The notes beneath the pieces were generated by a model, which saw only the letters and a list, made by a program, of their open reading frames with translations, was not told where the DNA came from and searched no databases. From Desmodus rotundus (lineage: Eukaryota; Chordata; Mammalia; Chiroptera; Phyllostomidae): DNA of 64,000 nt. The stretch covers positions 81,433,161-81,497,160 of the forward strand of contig NC_071391.1 in the NCBI RefSeq assembly GCF_022682495.2. The letters run 5' to 3'. The first letter of the stretch is position 1. The number at the start of each line of letters is the position of its first letter. Shown here in pieces: positions 33,285-44,190 of the stretch. The position numbers were made by a program, and so were the translations under genes.

Positions 33285-35690
33285 ATCTAGAGCAGCAGTT
33301 CTCAAATTTTTAGTCTTGAGACCTCTTTACATCCTTAAAATTATTGAGGATCTCAAAAAGTTTTTGTTTATGTAGATTATATATAGCTATATTTTCTTGT
33401 ATTAAAAAGCTAAAGCAGAGAATTTTAAAATGTTTATTAATTTGTTTAAAAATGCTATTAAACACTACACATTAACACAAATAATATATATTTTGAAAAT
33501 AACTCCATTTTCTAAAGCATCACGTTAGTCAAGCACAGCTGTTATGTTTTTTTAATTTTTAAAATCTCTTTAATATCTGGTTTCTTAAAGAAAGTTGGAT
33601 TCCTGTATCTGGTTCTACATTCAATTGGTTGTGAAATTTTATTTTGGTTAAAGTAGAGAAAGAAATTTGGCCTCACACTGAAAAAGGCAAGACTGAGCAA
33701 GGGGTAGTTTCTTAAAGCTTAGTTGCAGTGTGGAATCTTAACTACATCAATGAAATTTTCCTACCCTGTTATATTTAAATTCTTTGGTCGGTCTTGCATT
33801 TTAAATGGATGTTTTATCATTTAAATATAAGTTGTGATACCATAAAAAATCCTAGCAGAATATATAGGCAGTAAAATTTCAGATATTTCACGTAGCACTA
33901 TTTTTGCCATTATATCTCCTAAGGCAGGAGAAATAAAGGAAAAAATAAACAAATGGGACTAATCAAATTGAAAATCTTCTGCACAGCTAAAGAAACCATC
34001 ATCAAAATAAAAAGGGAACTGCCTGTATGGGAGAACATATTTGCCAATGATACACTGGACAAGGGTTTAATCTCCAAAATATGTAAAGAACTCATACAAC
34101 TCAACACCTGATAGACAAAAAGTCCAATTAAAAAATTGGCAAAGGACCTGAACACACACTTCTCCAAGGAGGACATACAGATGGCCCATAGACACATGAA
34201 AAGATGCTCAACATCACTAGCCATTAGAGAGATGCAAATTAAAACCACAATGAGATACCACTTCACACCTGCCAAAATGACTATCATTAATAAATCAGCA
34301 AACAAGTGCTGACAAGAATGGGGAGAAAAGGGAACCTTAGTTCACTGTTAGGAGGAATGCAGACTAGGGTAGCCACTGTGGCAAACAGTATGGAATTTCC
34401 TCAGAAAATTAAAAATAGAACTACTTTTTGATTCAGCTATTCCACTGCTGGGAATATACTCTAAGAATCCCAAAACACCAATTAAAAAGAATGTATGCAC
34501 CACTATATTCATAGCAGCACTATTTACAATAGCCAAGAGTTGGAGACAACCTAAGTGCCCATCAGTAGATGAGTGAACTAAAAAACTGTGATACATTTAC
34601 ACAATGGAATACTATGCAGCAGAAAAAAAGAAGGAATTCTTACTTTTTGTGACAGCATAGATGGAACTGGAAACTATTACGTTAAGTGAAATAAGCCAGT
34701 TGGTGAAAGACAAATCCCATATGATCTCATTCATAAGAGAAATCTAAGGAACAAAATAAACTAATGATCAAAATAGAATCAGAAGCATAGATGATGGAAC
34801 AGACTGACAACTATAAGAAGAAAGGGAGGAGGTAGGGACTTTGAAAAAGGGTGAAGGGATTAGTCAAAGACCATATATGAAAGACCCATGGACATGGACA
34901 TGTTGCAGGGATTGACTGTGGAAGTGGGAAGTGGGCTGAGTGGAGGGGGTGAAGGGGGAAAATTGAGACAATTGTAACAGCATAAACAATAATAAAAAAT
35001 AAATGGATCTTTCATCACGTATGATTTTTTAACATCATGCATTGATCATTTGGAAAATATTGGTTCACTGAGTTTTCAGACCTTTAAAATGTTAATACAT
35101 TTCAATATACAATATGTAAAACTTTCATTTGTTAATATCAGCACCAACTCATGAGGAAAGTCTTTAAAGATTGGGAAGCTGTCAAGTTCTTGGTGAACGA
35201 TAGGAGTTTCTAATTTTTGCTTGAAAGTTCAAAATTTTATCATTGGTAATGTGCTCTATCAATTGTTTTTCTTGAAATGAGAAACTCATCTAGTTTATTT
35301 TGAGAAAATACCATAGTTTGGTATTTTCTAACCAAGTCTAAACATAGTTTGTCTATCTGTCTTTCTTCCAGTGAAAATGGTATTTCATGAAAAAAATACC
35401 AGTTTTATTCATTCTGCAAGTAATTATACAAGTGCTTTATTGTGAAACAACTATTATATTCTGGTGTGTAACAGAATTCCTTTATGTTTATTTATCTTTT
35501 TACAACACAGAATAATAAAAAGATGGGTAATCGAGGGTTAAATTATTTTAATCATTTTTACTGCTTCATCAGGGTCATTCTTAAGTTAAACTGGCATTTT
35601 CTTTTCACTGTGAGTGCCCAGCAATGAGGAGCACAATGACTCCAGCACAGTGCCAGTGGTGTTCAGTAGATGTGAGGGCCAGAAGCTAGG
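33285..35690. mobile_element. hAT-Charlie-like DNA transposon fossil, interrupted by an L1
   Basis: The left end carries a Charlie-type terminus CAGCAGTTCTCAAA at 33293. It is immediately preceded by ATCTAGAG (33285-33292), which fits the NTCTAGAN 8-bp target duplication typical of Charlie elements. The body ('attgaggatctcaaaaagtt' near 33342, 'gttggattcctgtatctggt' near 33594) continues after the L1 at 35018 ('catcatgcattgatcatttg' near 35034, 'gattgggaagctgtcaagtt' near 35170). This is the order of a long, probably once autonomous, Charlie element. The right terminus is not visible. No transposase frame survives. Confidence 0.65.
33820..35000 (+). mobile_element. L1 3' portion inserted into the Charlie fossil
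   Basis: 5'-truncated in late ORF2 ('taaatataagttgtgatacc' near 33822) and runs to the 3'UTR and A-rich tail ('aataataaaaaat' ending at 35000). Target duplications are 33803-33819 and 35001-35017, 15 of 17 identical. ORF2 has several stops. Minus-strand frames of 128 and 82 codons (33919-34305, 34348-34596) are antisense shadows. Confidence 0.85.
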
Positions 35691-37185
35691 GAAGGCAGCC
35701 ATAATTGAAAATATATTTTAAAGCCACATTCATAAGAAAAAGAAATCTCTTTCTGCTACACTGGACATCTCTTTATTACCCCTCTTTCTTGAGCTTCTTC
35801 CTAAGAGGACATGTTCTGTTCCTTTGAGACAGGATTCAGACAAAGGTGACAGTCTCAGGTTTTCCTATAGAGCACTTCAGGGCCTGTGCCTCCTGATATT
35901 TCCCTTTAAATTTGGTCACTGCACAAGAAACATGGGCTGGGTATCAGAATGTATACTTATTCCTGAAGCAAGGTCATTAAAACTTTGAAATAAATTCCAG
36001 AAGATTGAGTGTGACACCTCTAACACTCCTTTTCAATCAAAATATTGAAAACAACTATATTATAGTGTTTAATTTGCTAATTCAATTAATAAAATATTTT
36101 TCCTTATTAATTTGTTGTTTGCAGTATGTGATTTATCAGGTAACATGGGACTTGTTAGAGATGGTGATAAATCTGATGAGCTTATGAAGGGGATGGGAAC
36201 AGCAAGAAATCAAAGGTTGCTATCTGTTTGAAAAGACCAAAGACCCAGAAAGTGGTTTTCTTGGGCAATTTATTAGCCTTTGGCCTTTGTCAGCTCACCA
36301 TCAATGTTCCTGGGACTCAAGTTCATAGGATTCATCAGCACACTGGAAAGGTATGTTGAACGAGATCATCTAAAGTAATGCAGAAAGGCAAATTGCTCCC
36401 AGTCAGCTAGGGTTGAACAGATTCCCAAGTCATGCTTACTTGAAACCTTGGAAGGACTCTTAAAGAAATAATATATGAATAAAATGGTAAATGGATAATC
36501 TAAGTAAATTTATCAAGATCGTAAAAATTTTTCTATTTTAGAGGAGCCTAAGTTATCAGCTCTAATAATTTTGTTCTAAGTGAAGAGATACCTTGATGAC
36601 TAATAGGAAGGAGTACATTTTCTTCTATACATGCAGGCCAAATAATATTTGCCATATATTTTACCCTTGAGCAACAAAAGAAGTCCTATAGTCTATTCTT
36701 TTTCAGTGAAAATACCTAAATCAGGAGACAGGGTGGATGTATTTCTTTGCTTAAATATTCCTGGGTGTGACCTGGGCAAGTTGCTCTGTTCTTTAGAGTG
36801 TGAAGTGATCACCAGATTGTTCAACTCTCCTAGTTTATAGGTATAGCTTAACAGTTTGATTCTTATGCATCCCAGAGAATTAGAGTTCACCTGAATAAAG
36901 TCAGTGGTCCTTACCCTATCTAAATGAATAAAAATGCCTTGAACATGCCCCACCTGCTTCCAGTTTCAAGGCCTGTGTAAGTTCTTGGGGTGCCTTCGGC
37001 TCTCCTGGCAGCTCTGCCTCTTTGTTTCCCGACTGTCTCTCATCTCACTACCTGATGGGAATCTTTGCTTTGCATACCCACGCCCACACACACACCTCCT
37101 AACTTCCTATTAGATATTTGAGAGTTTAGTAAAATCTTCAGGTTCTAGGGCTAGGCATTTCTTTGACTTGACACCAAAAGCATGA
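35691..37185. other. No gene seen
   Basis: Unique-looking sequence; 'gtgtgacctgggcaagttgc' near 36765 is a possible short MIR core trace. Frames of 60-86 codons have no motif. Confidence 0.35.
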
Positions 37186-37189
37186 CCCA

Positions 37190-37470
37190 CAAGAAAATTT
37201 TGAAAAATCTAATTTCATGAAAATTAAAACATCTAGAATAAAGAATTCTCAAAACTACAAGGTGGAAAAAGGAATAATCCAATTAGATAATAGGCAAAAG
37301 ACAGTTTACTGAAGAGTGTATACGAATGGCACATAAGTACATGAAAAGATACTCATTTTATGAATAAAAAATAAAAATTTTTGGACATTGAAAAAAAAAA
37401 GAAAGAAAAGATACTCAACGTCATTAGCCATCAGGGAAATGCAAATTAAATATAGACTTAGCTGTCTTAA
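37190..37470 (+). mobile_element. Old L1 ORF2 C-terminal fragment, interrupted by a 49-bp insert
   Basis: 'ggcacataagtacatgaaaa' near 37328 and 'cattagccatcagggaaatg' near 37422 are the L1 ORF2 C-terminal coding paragraphs. They are split by 37356-37404. Confidence 0.65.
37356..37404 (+). mobile_element. Tiny A-tailed insert with 13-bp target duplication
   Basis: GAAAAGATACTCA is present at 37343-37355 and again at 37405-37417. The 49 bp between ends in an A-rich run (37391-37404). This has the hallmarks of an L1-mediated insertion whose body is only ~35 bp, of unknown source. Confidence 0.7.
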
Positions 37471-37679
37471 CGCCACTGAATAAGCTATATTTTACCCACT
37501 GGTTTTTGAGATTATCATCTTAATCATTCAAAAAATTCTTACATTTACTTATACTACCTATATCTGGCCTTTTATAACTGTCAATTTTATCTTTTTTTTC
37601 CTGTGCCTGAGAATTGATCATCATAAAATATTTAAGAACCAGAAAATGTTCACAGTGGGAATTACCTACCTTTGCTATC

Positions 37680-37790
37680 CATGCACTCACTATCTGGGTA
37701 AACTTCAGCAAGTTCTTCGAATTTCAGTTTCTCTGTCTGTAAAATGGAACTAAAATACCATTCTGTGTTATACAAATAACACCCCATTTT
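37680..37790 (+). repeat. MIR SINE fragment
   Basis: 'gtaaacttcagcaagttctt' near 37698 and 'cagtttctctgtctgtaaaa' near 37725 match the MIR core and downstream segment. Confidence 0.7.
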
Positions 37791-38099
37791 TATGAACTAA
37801 TAATCTATACCAAAGTTTTCATTACAAAATCATAAGCATGTAATTCTATAACATAACAATATCATACTCAGGCACACCATATGAAAATTTAGGTGAAATT
37901 TTCAAATTGCTGCCCAACTTGTGCGAGACATTAACGTACCCTACCAATCACACTCAATGGCATTACTTCTGCTGGACCCTTGGTATTTGCATGCCAAGAT
38001 CCTCCCCCTTCAAAGTCCTATTGAGGCAGGATTTTGTAAGAAGTTCTGCTTACTTGGTCTAGCCTTTTGTGCACTGGAATCTTGTTTATGTCTTTTTAC

Positions 38100-38460
38100 A
38101 AAACTGTTTTTTTTAAATTTTGAGATAGTTTTAGATTTACAGATTTGCAAAAATAGTACAGACTACCCATATATCCTTGATTCAGCTCTTTTTTACATTA
38201 ACATTTTATGCAACCATAGTAAAATTATCAAAACTAAGCAATTAACCATGTTACAATGCTACCAAACTACAGACTTAATATTAAGATTTCACCATTTTTT
38301 TCCATTTAGGTCCATTTCCAGTTCCATGATCCAATACAGGAGTTCATGTTTCATTTAGTTGTCATGTCTCCTTAGTCTTCTCCAATCTATGACAGTCCCT
38401 CAGGCTTTTCTAGTCTTTTATTACCTTGACACTACTGAAGAGCTCTGCCCAATCATTTGA
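38100..38460 (-). mobile_element. Ancient L1M 3'UTR, antisense
   Basis: 'gatagttttagatttacaga' near 38125, 'catttagttgtcatgtctcc' near 38353 and 'tctatgacagtccctcaggc' near 38386 match, in order, the antisense 3'UTR paragraphs of old L1M families. The 145-codon frame at 37921-38358 spans unique DNA and this repeat and is not a gene. Confidence 0.6.
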
Positions 38461-40425
38461 TTTTTTTTTCTCTCAAAATAAGATTAGTTTTCTTTTAAAC
38501 CAGTAGCACAGCATCGTTTTTCATTTTCTCAATGAGTGACTGGTCAACGCATAGAATTAAAAAGCACCCCTTGACACTGGTTTTTCTGACTGGAGAAGAT
38601 GAGATTTCAGAGTCCCAACTCTTATTATTTGTGCACTTTGCTTCCTAACTGCCAAAGTGAAAGGAAGGTAAAAAGCTTTAAGTTGTTTCCTAAAATTAAA
38701 AAGAAAAGAAGAAGGAAAATGATGTAACCCTCTGCCCCATCCCCCCACATGGAAAGGGTTAGCCTATCTTAGAACGGTGAAAGTTAGAGTGAAATATCCA
38801 CACTTCCCTTAATTTCACACATTATGCGGTTACTGTTAGCACATGTGCTTCCAATCACCTCCTGTCTTAAGAACAGTGCAAATGTGGGTGCTAAGAGAAT
38901 TGAACCTGCCAAACGTATTTGACATCACAATGCCCTTGAAAGAGCTATCAGCTAAACCCAGATATATATGTACATCTCAGCAGTTCTATTTTATTAAACT
39001 CACAACATTTCCACCCAATTTAAACTCACTGTGATAGCATACATTGTGACGGATTTGGGTGGTGGTTTCCTTTCCAGTTGGCTTCAAAAATATCATATGA
39101 ATCCAGACCACAATCACATGCCAAGTCTATGACTAGATTTCCCTTTTCACTTGGGTCTCTTTTATTTTTTGAGCAGATACGCAGTGCTGGATATAACCAT
39201 GTAAGGATGGGGTGAGAATAAGACCTGTTAAAAAGAATGTGACAATGGCTGTGAAAATCCATTTTAAGAGCAGCAATTCTTGTTATGTTAAATGTTAGCT
39301 ATGATTTTCCAGCTAAGGGCTATATTTCTGTAATAGCAATTGCAACTGGTGGCCCCTGGACAAAATATGGTTCACAGATGTGTTTTATTTGGTCAGTTCA
39401 ATGTTATAAAAGCATCTCAATTTGTGGCCAACATTTATGTATTAAGATATTCTACACAAAATATGGATTTCTGGATTCTCATAAAACCTTGAGGTGGCCA
39501 CATTGAGCCTACTTCTCAAATGGGTGACAATTGGCTGGGGCTGAAGAGCAGCTGGCTCTTTGAGACTGGTTATGCACCATCTGGTTAGCATAATCTCTGT
39601 CCAGCTCACTTCTCCTATTTATGTAACTTGCCTCATTTCTGTGGGTGTTTGGATTTTCAGCACTGGCTTATGATCAAGGATAAGAGAACTATGATTATTT
39701 AGGCTCCTGCTTTTACCACGGTGAGAAAAAGCATGAGAAAAGATGACCTGTGTGTTAGTGTGTTAGACCTTGAAATAAGGATAAGTGTAATTTATTGAAG
39801 AGCTGATCCAAAGAAAAATTGGCAGAAGATTGAGAAAGTGAGTTGGAGAAGAGAAGGCAACCAGTAAAAAATGCATTATTAATTAATTAACTGCTGTGGT
39901 CAACTGGAGCTTAATCCTGCTGGGGAGTTCTGGAAGATAGCACAATACTCATATATGAGCCTCAGAGTTACCCCAACCAAGGGGCAAAAGAGCAGTTACT
40001 CCTTCAGTTACTGATTGATGTTATTCCCAGAAGCAGCCAGTCCTCAGCATTTCCAGTCTACCATTCCTAAGCAAATCATGCCTGGAGGTCTGAGAAAACC
40101 CTCAGGTGAACAGAGGTAGATGCTAAACATTGCAAATGAGAGACGTGCAAATCCTAAGAGGTCATGTACAGGGCACCAGCAGCATCAGCAGTTCTGTGCT
40201 CCTGAGGCCAACCTTAAATGATGATTTTGTCTCACATAATAGAGGGGGCTGACCAACAATACAAAGTTTCTCCCCCTCATGAGCTCTGCTCATCCTTTGA
40301 ACCAACTCCAAAAGTTCTTCCAATTGACTTTCACTTTCTGCTGCTCATTCTTAGTCCTGGGGTAGTGGGTTGCATCTGTCAAACCATCCAAAACAGGGAG
40401 TTATGAGGACACTAGGAGACTGTCT
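38461..40425. other. No gene seen
   Basis: Unique-looking. The AT-rich core 'ttattaattaattaactgct' near 39876 carries tandem TTAAT motifs. Frames of 60-78 codons show nothing recognisable. Confidence 0.4.
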
Positions 40426-40429
40426 TTTG

Positions 40430-40545
40430 AAGTTTTCATGGGCTTTGGTATCCTAATTCTCATTTTATAGTTATCCACTCCAAAGCAGGTACAGTTAAGC
40501 ACTTTCCTTAGTTAGCCCATGATCAGAATCCAGATGCGAATAGGC
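40430..40545 (-). repeat. Possible MIR remnant
   Basis: 'taagcactttccttagttag' near 40496 and 'atgatcagaatccagatgcg' near 40519 recall the antisense MIR core; weak. Confidence 0.4.
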
Positions 40546-40966
40546 CACTTCATATTTTTATTGCTAACGATAGAGAACAATATGAAAATGGATGTAACTC
40601 AAACATGAGCTTTGTACATGTGAAGGCTTTAGTCATATTGATGTTTCATTTGGTAAGAATCCTTATAATGTTTAAGCATCATAATGTGTTTATATTAACT
40701 TGGAATTAGAGAGCACAAAATTACAAATTTATGTAACTATTTACATTGAGTTTCAATCATTAATTGATTCAATCCTGCTGGTATGATGGCTGGTGACCCT
40801 CAGTTACCCAACGGAAACTGACCTGTAATCTAAAAGGCAGGGACAACATTGGTCAGCACTTGGGCAGAAGCTACCTGCACATAGTAGGTATTTGCTGAGT
40901 CCCATGACTCATTCTTTGTTGCTTGGCACATGCTAAATGCTCAACAACTACATGTCTCACCACCTG

Positions 40967-41110
40967 TTCCTTCCTTCCTGCCTTCCTTCCTTCCTTCCTT
41001 CTCTCCTTCCTTCCTTTTCTCCTTTATTATTTCCTCCCTTCTTTCTTCCTTCCCTCATTTTTTCCTTCGTCCCTCCCTCCCTCCCTCCTTCCTTCGTTCC
41101 CTTTGCTCCC
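40967..41110 (+). repeat. (CCTT)n polypyrimidine microsatellite
   Basis: Imperfect CCTT/CCCT tract of about 140 bp, almost free of purines on the plus strand. It produces overlapping Ser/Pro/Leu-rich frames in all three plus frames and an Arg/Glu/Gly-rich minus frame; none is a gene. Confidence 0.95.
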
Positions 41111-41251
41111 CTCTCTCTTTGCCTTAGTTCATCAATTAGAAATGGGATGGGGTGATTAAAGGACATTCTAGACATAATAAGATGTATAAACAGGTAAAAT
41201 GGGGTAGGAAAGAGCTAATTCCTTGAGCATTATGTACCTAAGAAGACATAT

Positions 41252-41480
41252 TTTATTTAATTTATTGGGGTGATGCTGGTTAATAAAATTATATAGGCTT
41301 CAGATATACAACTCTATAATGCATCATGTGTATATTGTATTATGTGTTCACCACCCCAAGTTGAATCTCCTTCCATCACCATTTAACTCCCCTATATCTT
41401 CTTCTACCTCACCACACTCCCCCTTCCTTCTGGCAATCACCATACTATTATCTGTGCATTTTATTTTTAGATCCAGTATG
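41252..41480 (-). mobile_element. L1 3' end, antisense, old subfamily
   Basis: 'attttatttaatttattggg' near 41251, 'aataaaattatataggcttc' near 41282, 'gtgttcaccaccccaagttg' near 41344 and 'ctggcaatcaccatactatt' near 41431 follow the antisense L1 3'UTR order. Related to the remainder at 30935-31045. Confidence 0.75.
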
Positions 41481-42458
41481 TTTTCCTGAGCCAGGAGAAG
41501 CCTGTTAATGGCAATAAGCCAGGTTGGACATAATTCTAGTTCAAGCCCTGTGTAACCATAATGTTGGGTATTGACTCTAAGCTCATGAAGGGTTTTACTA
41601 AATTGATTTTCTCTATATGGAATACTTTTTAATATGATTTTAAGTGGAATGAAACTAGATAGTACAGAAAATTATTAAATGTATAATAATTTCATTCAGA
41701 CTCAATAATTCATCAGGAACCCTAAAAAAGCCAATCCACATTGATGACATTGTTCATCATTAATTTGGGTAATCACTCAAGAAGAGTATGCACATTCAGA
41801 AACAGATCACACAGAAGAACTAGAACAGTGACTACAGAGTGGGTATTTTCATTACCACTGTTAATCACACCTCACTCTTACTAATCTCCCTCATAAGCTT
41901 CCTGCTCCCTGCCTGCCTTTCTCTCTCTCTCTCTCTCTCTCTCTTATTCTCCCTCTCTTTCACATGCATACATATACACATATTCACACACATACCAGCA
42001 CTATTTTTTTTCTGCTGCTCTCTTCCTAGATAAACCCAACATCTTTAGTTAAGCCCTGCTTTCCTCTGAAATATATGAGGTATGAAATTCCACTTGGACA
42101 GAAGCCAAGCTCCTCCATATCGTCGAGGGAGAAACTGTGACTCTCATTGAAAGTTTATTGGAGAAAGAGCGGCACAGACATGCACCCTTCATTTAGTGTG
42201 CCCGAGGGACCTAGGGGAAAGAAGGGCTGTTACAAAATTAGTGATCATTTGAAAGGCCACAAATCTGAAATATCCCAAATTCACAGTAGGAGCCATTCCA
42301 TTACAATGACAATTCTCATTTAATGATTATTGTAAAGCTCTGAGGACTAGAAATTATATTTTTCTTACAACTTTTAAAATGTACAGTATGTGGTGGCCTC
42401 TAGGCACACAGCTTTCAAAAAGCCTGAACAGACACTCCTCCAGGCTTTCTGATGCCTC
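41481..42458. other. No gene seen; (CT)n at 41914-41944
   Basis: Unique-looking sequence with a CT dinucleotide run of about 30 bp at 41914-41944, which explains the Ser/Leu-rich frame 41839-42033. Confidence 0.6.
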
Positions 42459-42495
42459 TGTGTGTGTGTGTGTGTGTGTGTAGAGAGAGAGAGAG
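42459..42495 (+). repeat. (TG)n(AG)n compound microsatellite
   Basis: About 11 TG units followed by a short GA run ending near 42495. Confidence 0.95.
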
Positions 42496-43135
42496 TACAG
42501 GACTTCCTACTGTGATTGGACAGCCGCCAGGAAGTCTAGAGTTAACATTCGTACTGTCAGCAGTTGCATAGGAGAGTGTGGCCTCAGTCTCAGCATTCCT
42601 GGGCTGTCATCAGTCTGCCTCAGGATTTCATGTGCCTCAGTGTCTGTTTTGTATTTAGCTCTGCCCTGCATATAACACCACATGAGACCTGTGGCGGTTT
42701 TGCTGTAGAGGATGGTTAATATCTGAAGAGGGTGGGTGCCCTACCAACCACCCCTAGGGAAGTGTGGAGCTGGGAAGATAATGATTGGTTTCACGGAGAA
42801 ATCCACACAGACACAAACACCAGAAACTGATATTTAAACCCCAAACCCATAAGGGACCCCACGTTTTTACATTAGCAAGCCTGGTCTGTTTCCCCTCATC
42901 AGCAAACATATATTCTTCATGAAGGCAGCTGAGCCCATCTGAACCAGTTACTATTTCTGTAAGAAGTGGGAGTGGGAGAAAAAGAGGGGAAACATCACAG
43001 TACAGTCCTGGGTAGAGCTATAAATATGAGAAAGCCATGGGTTCTCATCTACACAAATGATACCACAAAGGCCACCAGAGCCCAGCTGAGCTGATGCACC
43101 TCTCACTCTGCCCTCAGTGTACTGCAGAGGTGCCA
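42496..43135. other. No gene seen
   Basis: Unique-looking sequence; a 78-codon minus frame (42951-43187) has no motif. Confidence 0.35.
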
Positions 43136-43139
43136 GGCT

Positions 43140-43245
43140 GGGCACTTGGAGCAGGGAGACCTGGTTTGAATCCCAGTTCTGCAACATAATATTGTGTGAC
43201 CTTGAGAAACATAATTGGTTCCATTTTCCAGTTTCAACTACCCCA
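43140..43245 (+). repeat. MIR SINE fragment
   Basis: 'gacctggtttgaatcccagt' near 43160 and 'gtgtgaccttgagaaacata' near 43193 give the MIR core in sense orientation. Confidence 0.75.
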
Positions 43246-43429
43246 CTCTGACCATCATTTTCTACCTTTACAATTCCCTGCCTCTGTCAGCAGGGAATTG
43301 AACTCCATCAACACTTCAACCCCATCAGGACATCAAGACCTTTAGTCCATTCATCTACAAATGAAGACCACCACTTCCATGGCCTCTTTTCACTCGTAGC
43401 CATTTTAAAATTCCAGGGTCATTCAGTAA

Positions 43430-44035
43430 TTATTCCCTTGCATATGTCCCTAATTTCCCTCACCTCTCTCTCACTTTGGCATACTCGTTTGGCTAAACCA
43501 CAAACCCAGTTAAGTTAGACCCATCCTTTGCCGTCTTTCACTTTCCTAACTATCTCATGCTTTTCCCATTCTTTTCAAGCCTCCTCCCCCATCCTTCATC
43601 TCAGTTACTGGCCTTGCTTCCTACTTTCCTAAGAAAAATGAATCAGAAGAGAGGACTGCTACAGGCTCCCACAATCCATTCATCTTCTTGCATCTTCTTT
43701 CTGTTAGAATAGATGAACCTTCTATGCTCTCAGCAAATTTTGCCACTTATTTCTTTTCTGCATCATCAATTCCTTCTGTATTTGAACCATTCCCATCCTA
43801 GAATGCTGTTATACTATTTTACTAAAGACCCTCTTTTGACATCCCTCTTTCCTCTGTAACTATAGCCCTATTTCTCTTTCCTTTCATAGCAAAACTCTTT
43901 ACAAGAGCAGTTTATACAACAGTCACTACCTCCAAATAATTTTTTCCTTGCATCCACTCTAATCAAGCTTTTGCTCCAATGAAAGCATTCTTATTAAGAC
44001 CACCAATAATTTCCAAGTTTCTAAATGCAGTGGTA
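43430..44035 (+). repeat. L2 LINE, upstream ORF2 region
   Basis: 'tctgcatcatcaattccttc' near 43757, 'ctatttctctttcctttcat' near 43868, 'actctaatcaagcttttgct' near 43955 and 'accaccaataatttccaagt' near 44001 follow L2 reverse-transcriptase paragraphs. It is a different, more 5' part of L2 than at 25300-26260. No intact frame. Confidence 0.65.
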
Positions 44036-44084
44036 CTCAGTATATATTTATTGAATGAATTTATGAAACATTCTAAACCTCATT

Positions 44085-44190
44085 TTCTTCATATATAAAA
44101 TGAAATAATCATACCTACTTCTGAGGTTTATTGTGAAGATTAATCAATATACTGTAGGCAAAGGGTTTAGCAGAATAAGTGCTAAATTAT
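44085..44190 (+). repeat. MIR SINE 3' half
   Basis: 'cattttcttcatatataaaa' near 44081, 'atacctacttctgaggttta' near 44112 and 'ttgtgaagattaatcaatat' near 44131 match the MIR 3' half. Confidence 0.7.

Noticed and set aside
37921..38358. 145-codon plus-strand frame
   Set aside because: Crosses from unique DNA into an antisense L1M 3'UTR; no domain, no plausible start context.
40923..41175. Four overlapping frames on both strands
   Set aside because: All arise from the CCTT microsatellite.
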